A stretch of DNA of 64,000 nucleotides from Porphyromonadaceae bacterium UBA2751 (GTDB lineage: Bacteria; Bacteroidota; Bacteroidia; Bacteroidales; Muribaculaceae), in NCBI GenBank assembly GCA_002353285.1, contig DEJJ01000005.1:11452-75451 (forward strand), given 5' to 3'. The notes under the pieces are model-generated. The model ran no database searches and was not told the origin of the DNA. It saw only the letters and a list, made by a program, of their open reading frames with translations. The position numbers and the translations under genes were made by a program. Of this stretch, positions 39,098 to 45,967 are shown piece after piece. The stretch's first letter is position 1. Every line of letters starts with the position of its first letter.

Positions 39098-40009
39098 ATC
39101 AACGACATCAATAAAATAAAGCAACGATTTGAGGGATACCTTCGCATCGAGAAAGGACTCTCGGCCAACACCGCAGCAAGCTACTGCCGCGATGTCGACC
39201 ACCTTGTGCGCTACCTCAACAGCGAGGGCAAGACCATCGATAGCGTCACTGAGGGCGACCTCGAGCTCTTTCTTGCCACCCTGCACGACGTGGGCATCGC
39301 ACCACGCTCGCAGGCACGCATCATCTCGGGCATCAAGAGCTTTTTCAAGTATCTCAACATGGAGCACATCGTTGCCACCAACCCCACCATCCTGCTGCCA
39401 TCGCCGCAAGTGGGACGCCACCTGCCCGAGGTGCTCACACTCAGCGAGATCGACAGCATGATAGCATGCATCGACCTCTCCCACCCGCAAGGGCAACGCA
39501 ACCGGGCCATCATCGAGGTGCTGTACGGTTGCGGACTGCGAGTGTCGGAGCTCGTGGAGCTACGGCTGTCACAAGTCTTTGAGCAAGAGGAATATATCGT
39601 GGTAATTGGCAAGGGCAACAAGCAACGACTGGTGCCCATTTCGGGTGAGGCTCTCGAGCAAATCAGCCTCTACATCGAGCACACGCGCAGCCATCAGGTG
39701 CCAAAGCCCGGCTGCGAGGACATCCTCTTCCTCAACCGCCGTGGCAACAAGCTCACCAGGGTGATGATATTCTACATCATCAAGCAGTTGTGTGAGCTGG
39801 CAGGAATCAGGAAAACGGTGAGCCCGCACACATTGCGACACTCATTTGCCACCCATCTACTCGAGGGAGGAGCCAACCTGCGCGCCATCCAGCAGATGCT
39901 CGGGCACGAGACCATCGAGACCACCGAAATCTACGTCCACATCGACCGCTCCACCCTGCGCAACGAGATCCTCCTCCACCACCCCCGCAACACCAAGCAC
40001 AATTCATAA
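39098..40009 (+). CDS. xerD: Tyrosine recombinase XerD-like, no canonical start codon
   Basis: About 303 aa if it begins at ATC 39098 (ATC-AAC-GAC-ATC). The core-binding domain (FEGYLRIEKGLSANTAASYC, RSQARIISGIKSFFKYL) and catalytic domain (GCGLRVSELVEL, GKGNKQRLVPI, HTLRHSFATHLL, LGHETIETTEIYVHI with the Tyr) are all present, so it resolves chromosome dimers. The frame opens after TAA at 39077 and has no ATG, GTG or TTG before GTG 39206, which would cut off 36 residues of the DNA-binding domain. An eight-A run (39078-39085) is just upstream. Confidence 0.88.
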   Translation: MNDINKIKQRFEGYLRIEKGLSANTAASYCRDVDHLVRYLNSEGKTIDSVTEGDLELFLATLHDVGIAPRSQARIISGIKSFFKYLNMEHIVATNPTILLPSPQVGRHLPEVLTLSEIDSMIACIDLSHPQGQRNRAIIEVLYGCGLRVSELVELRLSQVFEQEEYIVVIGKGNKQRLVPISGEALEQISLYIEHTRSHQVPKPGCEDILFLNRRGNKLTRVMIFYIIKQLCELAGIRKTVSPHTLRHSFATHLLEGGANLRAIQQMLGHETIETTEIYVHIDRSTLRNEILLHHPRNTKHNS

Positions 40010-40066
40010 TGCAAAAACCCTAGAACATCTAGATTATCTAGAACGTCTAGAAAATCTAGAAAAAAA
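40003..40066 (+). repeat. TCTAGA-rich intergenic repeat
   Basis: Four copies of tctaga-type units with 10-11 bp spacing (atctagattatctagaacg and following) between xerD and the pseudouridine synthase gene. A related run, tctagattatctat and tctagataatc, occurs at 51500-51545. Confidence 0.6.
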
Positions 40067-40074
40067 ACAAAATA

Positions 40075-41007
40075 ATGAACAACAAGAAACAAACACGCCG
40101 AGGACCGGCAACCGACAATGTGGCAAAATTCACCATCGCAAGCGACGGCACACTGCTCGCCGCAGCAGCCACCCTATTGCCCGACCACAAGCCAACCAAA
40201 CTCAAGTCGCTACTGCGACACAACCAGCTAGCAATCAACGGAGTGCCCACCACACAATTCGACGCACCAGTGCATGCTGGCGACAAGCTGTGGGTCAACT
40301 TCGACCGCTCATTCCAAGTCTTCAGCCACCCACGCATCAAGCTGGTGCATGAAGACAACGACATCATCATCGTCGACAAGGGATATGGCGTGCTCTCAAC
40401 AGCCGCCGGCCGCCCCAGCGACGACACCGTCTACAACATCATCAAGAAATATGCCCGAGGATTCAGCGACAAGGCCAACGTCTACGTCGTGCACCGCCTC
40501 GACCGCGACACCTCAGGACTCATGCTCCTCACCCGCACCAAGCAAGCACGCGACAAGCTCATCAGCAACTGGAGCAACATGGTCATCGACCGCAAGTACA
40601 TCGCTGTTGTCGAGGGCAAGGTGGAGCAGCCCGAGGGCGTCATCAAGAGCTTCCTTGCCGAGAACCCCGACACCTTCGAGATGTACTCAACCACCGACCC
40701 AAAGCTCGGCCAGCTTGCCGCAACACGCTACCGAGTGCTACAGCAGGGCAGCCAGTTTGCCATGGTCGAAATCGAAATTAAGACCGGACGCAAAAACCAG
40801 ATTCGAGTGCACATGCACGACATGGGCAACCCAGTGAGCGGCGACCGCAAGTATGGCGGCCATCCAAGCCCCATCAACCGCGTGGCACTTCATGCCACCA
40901 CACTGAGCTTCGTCCACCCCATCACTGGCCAGGTGGTCACCTACCACTCTCCAGCCCCTCCAAGCTTCACCTCACTGGTGGAAGGAACAAAAAAGAAAAA
41001 ATCATAA
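40075..41007 (+). CDS. RluA-family 23S rRNA pseudouridine synthase (RluD-like)
   Basis: 310 aa. N-terminal S4-like RNA-binding region (LKSLLRHNQLAINGVP, then VHAGDKLWV), followed by the catalytic domain with HRLDRDTSG (His140 to Gly148, nucleophile Asp143), RKYIAVVEG and RKNQIRVHMHDMGNP. It isomerises uridines in large-subunit rRNA; the exact positions cannot be told from sequence. Basic Asn/Lys-rich start MNNKKQTRRG. Confidence 0.92.
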   Translation: MNNKKQTRRGPATDNVAKFTIASDGTLLAAAATLLPDHKPTKLKSLLRHNQLAINGVPTTQFDAPVHAGDKLWVNFDRSFQVFSHPRIKLVHEDNDIIIVDKGYGVLSTAAGRPSDDTVYNIIKKYARGFSDKANVYVVHRLDRDTSGLMLLTRTKQARDKLISNWSNMVIDRKYIAVVEGKVEQPEGVIKSFLAENPDTFEMYSTTDPKLGQLAATRYRVLQQGSQFAMVEIEIKTGRKNQIRVHMHDMGNPVSGDRKYGGHPSPINRVALHATTLSFVHPITGQVVTYHSPAPPSFTSLVEGTKKKKS

Positions 41008-41042
41008 AAAAATCATTTTTTTCTTGATTTTTCATCATTTTG

Positions 41043-41074
41043 TTTGGTTGTTCAAAAAACTTTTACTTATTTTG
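41043..41074 (+). promoter_or_regulatory. Promoter of the first paralogous secreted protein
   Basis: TTTG (41043-41046), 20 nt, TTATTTTG (41067-41074), a near-consensus Bacteroidetes promoter. The leader is about 110 nt. Confidence 0.7.
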
Positions 41075-41190
41075 CATTGAATTACACGAAAAGCAATTTA
41101 TTTTTTGCCCCAATCGTGACAATTCATCGCAATTTCGCTAACGTGACTAATAAATAATAATTAAACGTTTAACTATTAAAACATTTTAAA

Positions 41191-41946
41191 ATGAAGAAAA
41201 TTTTTACTCTTTTTGCAGTTGCATTACTCGGCGTGTGCGCTTATGCACAGGATGAGCAACCTTGCCCATCAAAACTCGATTTCGTTCCTGTTTCTGACGA
41301 GCAGCCCGCTAGCAATGTTGAGCTCGAGCTTACACTGCTTTACAACAACAGCCAGAACCTCAATGGCTTCAACATGGAGGTTGAGAAAACTGGTGGCGAG
41401 TGGATTAACTTCGGTAATGTTATTATGCCAGCTTACTTCACTGCTGATGGCTATGGCCACAACATTCTTGGCAATTTGGCTGGACAAGTATCAGATGCTG
41501 ATCTAGATGCAGCTCTTTCATCATTGTGCGACGTAAAGAGCAACGTAAAGTCTAACGGTCGTCTTGTGATTATTGAGATCTTGAGTACTAACACATGCCG
41601 CTTCTTCCCAGCTGTTGAGGAGGGTTCTCCACTTCCCATTGGCAAGTTTGCTCTTGACCTGAGCGGTGAGGCTGATGGCACTTACACTCTCCTTGCACAA
41701 AAGACTCCTGAGACCATGTCGTTCACTTACACTGGTGGACCTGAGGGCACTCGCGCTTGGACTACCGATGAGCCTATTGAGCTTACTATTGAGAAGGTTG
41801 GTGACAAGGTCATTTCTGCTATCACCTCTGTTGTAGCTGATAAGGTTATCACCGACAACCGCATCTTCGACCTCCAGGGCCGTGAGCTCCAGAGCGTTCC
41901 CGAGCACGGAATCTACATCCAGAACGGCAAGAAGTATGTTAAGTAA
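41191..41946 (+). CDS. Secreted modular protein 1 (shared N-domain plus C-terminal tail)
   Basis: 251 aa with signal peptide (MKKIFTLFAVALLGVCAYAQ). Residues about 24-195 form a beta-rich domain shared with the next two genes (LTLLYNNSQNLNGFNMEV, ADGYGHNILGNLAGQ, CRFFPAVEEGSPLPIGKFAL). Its layout (N.LNGF, glycine-rich ends, DLSGEADGTYTL) resembles cohesin-like folds, an inference. The C-terminal tail RIFDLQGRELQSV ... GIYIQNGKKYVK resembles secretion tails of Bacteroidales. This is the simplest member, without an inserted module. Codons favour GTT, GCT, CTC and AAC, suggesting strong expression. Confidence 0.8.
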   Translation: MKKIFTLFAVALLGVCAYAQDEQPCPSKLDFVPVSDEQPASNVELELTLLYNNSQNLNGFNMEVEKTGGEWINFGNVIMPAYFTADGYGHNILGNLAGQVSDADLDAALSSLCDVKSNVKSNGRLVIIEILSTNTCRFFPAVEEGSPLPIGKFALDLSGEADGTYTLLAQKTPETMSFTYTGGPEGTRAWTTDEPIELTIEKVGDKVISAITSVVADKVITDNRIFDLQGRELQSVPEHGIYIQNGKKYVK

Positions 41947-41971
41947 TTAATCTTAACTACTGCAAAACGCT

Positions 41972-42003
41972 AAAAACCACCCAACCACTTGGGTGGTTTT
42001 TTT
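41972..42003 (+). terminator. Terminator of paralogue 1
   Basis: AAAACCACCCAA, a 4-nt loop, TTGGGTGGTTTT and a T-run. The same stem is reused after paralogues 2 and 3. Confidence 0.93.
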
Positions 42004-42184
42004 GTACCCATCCTGATCACTATTACCCATCCCACCCGTCACGTCATCAACACCAACTGCCACACAACTGCAAGCATGGAATCGCAACTGTCACATTGCG
42101 ACACTTTTAAGCATTTTGCCCACTGAAAAAATATTCATGTTGAAAAACATTTTATTTCAATTTCTCTATTTTTTTCAAAATAAA

Positions 42185-42216
42185 TTTGGAAATAAAAAAA
42201 AATCACATTAACTTTG
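42185..42216 (+). promoter_or_regulatory. Promoter of paralogue 2
   Basis: TTTG (42185-42188), 20 nt, TAACTTTG (42209-42216), exact consensus. The leader is about 110 nt and ends in CATTTTAAAATGAAAAAAG, shared with the other two genes. Confidence 0.85.
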
Positions 42217-42331
42217 CTTTCGATTTTAGAAGTTCGTTATTGTTCATTACTAATACCGAAATTCTCACACATTAATCAAAAAACACGTGACTAATAAATA
42301 ACCATTTAATTAACACTAAAATCATTTTAAA

Positions 42332-43474
42332 ATGAAAAAAGTATTTACACTTTTTGCAGCTGCATTGCTGAGCATTGGCGCTTTTGCACAAGATGAGCCA
42401 TGCCCATCTAAGCTTGCTTTCGTTCCTGTTGCCGACGAGCAACCCGCTAACAGGGTTGAGCTTGAGCTCACACTCATGTACAACAACAGCCAGAACCTTA
42501 ATGGTTTTAACATCGAGACTACTAAGACTGGTGGCCAGTGGGTTAATTTTGGTAACGTCATTTTGCCAAGTTACTTCACTGCCGATGGCTATGGCCACAA
42601 CATTCTTGGCAATTTGGCTGGACAAGTATCAGATGCTGATTTAGATGCTGCTCTTTCATCATTGTGCGACGTGAAGAGCAATGTTAAGGAAAGTGGCAAC
42701 CTCGTAATTATCGAGCTCTTGTCTACCCTTAATTGCCGTTTCTTCCCCGCTGTTGAGGAGGGTTCACCCCTTCCCATTGGCAAATGCGCACTTGACCTGA
42801 GTGCTGAAGAGGATGGCGACTACACTATCGAGGTTAACGCTGTTCCTGCTACTTACTCGTTCTCTTACACTGGTGGCCCAGAAGGCACTCGTGCTTGGAC
42901 AGGTGATGAGAATATCGTTCTCACTCTCACCAAAACTGGCGACATCGTTAAGGTTAAGGGTGAGGAACCACAGCCCGTTGAGTACAACGCATTCTACCTG
43001 ACTGGCACATTCAACGAGTGGAACCAAGACGTTGCTAACATGGTTGAGCTCACTGCCAACGAGGAAGGCACTCAGTTCACTGGCGTTATCGAACTCGAGC
43101 AGGATGCTGAGTTCAAGGTTGTTACTCCTCTTGAGGAAGGCCTGAAGTGGTTTGGTGGCGTTGACGAGAATCAGGTTGGCTACTTCCTGATCAACGACGG
43201 CGTTCTCAACAACCCAATCGACCTCATCGACGGTGCTAACTTCCGCGTTGACGCTAAGGCTAAGTACACCATCACCGTTATGCAACCTGCCGGTGGCCTC
43301 AAGAGTGTTCAAGAGCCTCTCGTGATGACCGTAACAAGGGAGACTACTGGCATCAGCACTATCGCAAGTGACAACGCTGGTGACAACCGCATCTTCGACC
43401 TCCAGGGCCGTCAGCTCCAGAGTGTTCCCGAGCACGGAGTTTACATCCAGAACGGCAAGAAGTATGTTAAGTAA
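42332..43474 (+). CDS. Secreted modular protein 2 with starch-binding-like insert
   Basis: 380 aa. Same signal peptide and N-domain as its neighbours (LTLMYNNSQNLNGFNIET to IGKCALDLSAEEDGDY), then an inserted module at about residues 220-325 (NAFYLTGTFNEWNQDVANMV, AEFKVV, LKWFGGVDENQVGYF). The GTFNEW opening resembles SusE/SusF or AMPK-type carbohydrate-binding modules. It ends with the shared tail IFDLQGRQLQSV ... NGKKYVK. The module lies between domain and tail, so insertion occurred inside a conserved frame. Probably surface or secreted glycan binding. Confidence 0.78.
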   Translation: MKKVFTLFAAALLSIGAFAQDEPCPSKLAFVPVADEQPANRVELELTLMYNNSQNLNGFNIETTKTGGQWVNFGNVILPSYFTADGYGHNILGNLAGQVSDADLDAALSSLCDVKSNVKESGNLVIIELLSTLNCRFFPAVEEGSPLPIGKCALDLSAEEDGDYTIEVNAVPATYSFSYTGGPEGTRAWTGDENIVLTLTKTGDIVKVKGEEPQPVEYNAFYLTGTFNEWNQDVANMVELTANEEGTQFTGVIELEQDAEFKVVTPLEEGLKWFGGVDENQVGYFLINDGVLNNPIDLIDGANFRVDAKAKYTITVMQPAGGLKSVQEPLVMTVTRETTGISTIASDNAGDNRIFDLQGRQLQSVPEHGVYIQNGKKYVK

Positions 43475-43494
43475 TTAACTGCTGCAAAATGCTA

Positions 43495-43528
43495 AAAACC
43501 ACCCAACCACAATTGGGTGGTTTTTTTT
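43495..43528 (+). terminator. Terminator of paralogue 2
   Basis: AACCACCCAA ... TTGGGTGGTT stem followed by eight T, same design as after paralogue 1. Confidence 0.93.
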
Positions 43529-43680
43529 GGCAAATTAGTATCAATCTAGCGATAGCCAAATTTGCGGCACCGGCAGGCGCAACTTTGCGAGAGGACCCAC
43601 ACACCTTTTGCCCATGGAGAAAATGGAACGTTTACAAAGTGCGGTTTCGGTTCTATTTTTTGTGCTTTTTGCTGAAAAAT

Positions 43681-43712
43681 TTTGCTAATTCAAAATTATT
43701 TTATTTATTTTG
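43681..43712 (+). promoter_or_regulatory. Promoter of paralogue 3
   Basis: TTTG (43681-43684), 20 nt, TTATTTTG (43705-43712), the same boxes and spacing as paralogue 1. Confidence 0.7.
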
Positions 43713-43828
43713 CATGAATTTCCATAAAAGGATAAATACTACACCAAAATATAACAAACTATTTATTAACCTGCAAATTCGTGACTATTAAATAATTAAT
43801 TATTTATTAACCAAAAAATCATTTTAAA

Positions 43829-45124
43829 ATGAAGAAAGTATTTACACTTTTTGCAGCTGTATTGCTGGGCATCTGCGCTTTTGCTCAAGAGACAACAGAG
43901 CCATGCCCATCAAAGCTCGGTTTCACACCCATTGCTACTGAGCAAGCGGCCAGCAACTTCGAAATCGAACTCACTCTGCTTTACAACAACAGTGACAACC
44001 TCAATGGCTTCGACATGGAAGTCACCAAAACTGGTGGCGCATGGCACAATTACGGCAACGTGATTTTGCCAGCTTATTTCACTGGCGATGGCTATGGCCA
44101 TAACATTCTTGGCAATTTGGCTGGACAAATGTCAGATGCTGATTTAGACGCTGCTCTTTCATCAGTGTGCGATTTGAAAAGCAATGACAACAATGGCGTC
44201 CTTGTTATTATTGAGGTTTTGAGCACCAACGCATGCCGCTTCTTCCCCCGTGTTAACGAGGGTTCACCTATTGCTGTAGGCAAATTCGGTATTGACCTGA
44301 GCGGCGAAGAGGATGGCGAGTACACCATTGAGGCTCCACTTACAAAGCCCAGTTCAGTTAGTGGCCACAACATGAACTTCTCTTACACTGGTGGCCAAGA
44401 GGCACACAATTCTTGGCCTGCTGATGAGGCTATTACTCTCACACTCGTGAAGGAAGGCGACATCGTTAAGGTTAAGGGCGAGGAGCCACAGGCCGTTACC
44501 GTAACTGGCAAGGTTACCGACGAGGAGAACAATCCTCTCGAGGGCGTTACCGTTACTCTGACCGCTGGCGAGGAGACTATCACTGCCACTACAACTGCCG
44601 ATGGTACTTACACCATGGAAGTTGTTCCTGCCGAGGGCACTACTTACAACATGACCTTCGCTAAGGACGGCTATGTAACTAAGACCGTTGAGAATGTTGA
44701 CATCAACAATCCTATCGATGCAGTTCTTGAGCTCGTGAAGGTTACCGTTACCGGTATCGTTACCGACAATAAAAATGTTCCTCTCGAGGGCGTTGCTGTT
44801 GCTCTGAATGTTAACGCTACCGCTAAGGACGCTATTACCGCCATTACCGACGCCGAGGGTAAGTACACTATGGAAGTTGTTCCCGTTGAGAGCGCTACTT
44901 ACAGCATGACCTTCGCTAAGGACGGCTATGTAACTAAGACTCTTGACGATGTTAACATCAACCAGCCTATTGAGACTGTAGTTCTTGAGCCTGTTAACAC
45001 TGGCATCAGCTACCTCTACAACGACAATGGCGACAACCGCATCTACGACCTCCAGGGCCGTGAGCTCAAGAGCATTCCTGAGCAAGGTGTATTCATCATC
45101 AACGGTAAGAAGTACGTTAAGTAA
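43829..45124 (+). CDS. Secreted modular protein 3 with two carboxypeptidase-regulatory-like modules
   Basis: 431 aa. Shared signal peptide and N-domain (YNNSDNLNGFDMEV, GDGYGHNILGNLAGQMSDAD), then two ~80-residue CarboxypepD_reg-like repeats (VTVTGKVTDEENNPLEGVTV ... AKDGYVTKTVENVDI and VTVTGIVTDNKNVPLEGVAV ... AKDGYVTKTLDDVNI). It ends with the shared tail IYDLQGRELKSI ... NGKKYVK. The repeats are strongly alike in DNA, so they arose by internal duplication. These Ig-like modules usually act as stalks or anchors. Codon use favours GTT, GCT and ACC. Confidence 0.8.
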   Translation: MKKVFTLFAAVLLGICAFAQETTEPCPSKLGFTPIATEQAASNFEIELTLLYNNSDNLNGFDMEVTKTGGAWHNYGNVILPAYFTGDGYGHNILGNLAGQMSDADLDAALSSVCDLKSNDNNGVLVIIEVLSTNACRFFPRVNEGSPIAVGKFGIDLSGEEDGEYTIEAPLTKPSSVSGHNMNFSYTGGQEAHNSWPADEAITLTLVKEGDIVKVKGEEPQAVTVTGKVTDEENNPLEGVTVTLTAGEETITATTTADGTYTMEVVPAEGTTYNMTFAKDGYVTKTVENVDINNPIDAVLELVKVTVTGIVTDNKNVPLEGVAVALNVNATAKDAITAITDAEGKYTMEVVPVESATYSMTFAKDGYVTKTLDDVNINQPIETVVLEPVNTGISYLYNDNGDNRIYDLQGRELKSIPEQGVFIINGKKYVK

Positions 45125-45151
45125 TTAACCCTCTTCAAAACCATTGCAACT

Positions 45152-45182
45152 AAAAAACCACCCAAGTTTGGGTGGTTTTTTT
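45152..45182 (+). terminator. Terminator shared by paralogue 3 and the convergent aat gene
   Basis: AAAAAACCACCCAA, short loop, TTGGGTGGTTTTTT; A and T runs on both sides allow termination on either strand. Confidence 0.9.
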
Positions 45183-45204
45183 ATGCCCTGGGAGCAATTG
45201 TGAG

Positions 45205-45912
45205 TTATGAATTAGGCATTAATATCGCTCTTTCCTGCCATGTGTGATAGGCATCAGCGCCATGCAATGTGGTGATGTACTCCTTGTAGCCAATGTAGCG
45301 CGCGCCCATGCTCTCGAGATGATCGGTGTGAAGCTGGCAGTCGATGAGCGAGCCGCCATGCTCCTGCATCTTTCGGGCAAGAGCTATGAGGGCAAGCTTG
45401 CTCGTGTTGGGTTCAAACGAGAACATGCTCTCACCCACAAAACCAGTGCCCGAATCCACACCATAGAGGCCACCCACCAGGTCATCGCCTCGCCACACCT
45501 CCACGCTGCGCGCCCGGCCCAGGCGGTGCAACTCGCTGTAGGCCTCGATAATGTCATCGCCCAGCCATGCTCCCAGCTCCTGGTCGCGGGCATCGGCGGT
45601 GCTGCAAGCCCTTATCACGCGGTCGAAGGCGGTGTTGAACGTCACCCTGTAGAGGTGCTTGCGCATCAATGTGCGCATCGAGTGGCTCACATGCACCTCG
45701 CTGGGGAAAATCACGAAGCGCAACCGCGGGCAATACCATTGAATGTCTATGTAACGGAAGGCGTACCATGGAAAATAGCCAACGTCGTAGGCAAACAGCA
45801 AGCGCTCGGTCGACAAGTCGCCACCCACCGCCACCAGGCCATTGTTGCCGTCGAGCAACGGCAACTCAGGGTGCGGAAACGCTATGATATTCTCATCTAG
45901 TTCAAATAGCAT
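45205..45912 (-). CDS. aat: Leucyl/phenylalanyl-tRNA-protein transferase
   Basis: 235 aa. It transfers Leu or Phe from aminoacyl-tRNA to proteins with N-terminal Lys or Arg, marking them for ClpS/ClpA. Family segments are GLVAVGGDLSTERLLFAY, GYFPWY, SVEVWRGDDLVGGLYGV, GESMFSFEPNTSKLAL and IDCQLHTDHLESMGA. It is the last gene of a minus-strand set after clpS and clpA, 55 bp behind clpA. Confidence 0.97.
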   Translation of the reverse strand: MLFELDENIIAFPHPELPLLDGNNGLVAVGGDLSTERLLFAYDVGYFPWYAFRYIDIQWYCPRLRFVIFPSEVHVSHSMRTLMRKHLYRVTFNTAFDRVIRACSTADARDQELGAWLGDDIIEAYSELHRLGRARSVEVWRGDDLVGGLYGVDSGTGFVGESMFSFEPNTSKLALIALARKMQEHGGSLIDCQLHTDHLESMGARYIGYKEYITTLHGADAYHTWQERAILMPNS

Positions 45913-45967
45913 TTTTGAGTTGTGAGTTCTTTTGAGTTTTGAGTTTTGGGTTTTGGGTTGTGAGTTT
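45913..45967 (-). repeat. Low-complexity GAGTTTTG-type repeat between clpA and aat
   Basis: Plus-strand reading: ttttgagttgtgagttcttt, then gagttttgagttttgggttttgggttgtgag. Short degenerate units of about 7-8 bp fill the whole spacer. Confidence 0.7.

Larger units (their letters stand above)
41947..42331 (+). other. Intergenic region between paralogues 1 and 2
   Basis: Holds the terminator of paralogue 1, about 150 bp of sequence with no gene or repeat I can see, and the promoter and leader of paralogue 2. Confidence 0.7.
43475..43828 (+). other. Intergenic region between paralogues 2 and 3
   Basis: Contains the terminator of paralogue 2, then about 150 bp with no visible gene, then the promoter and ~110-nt leader of paralogue 3. 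Confidence 0.7.
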
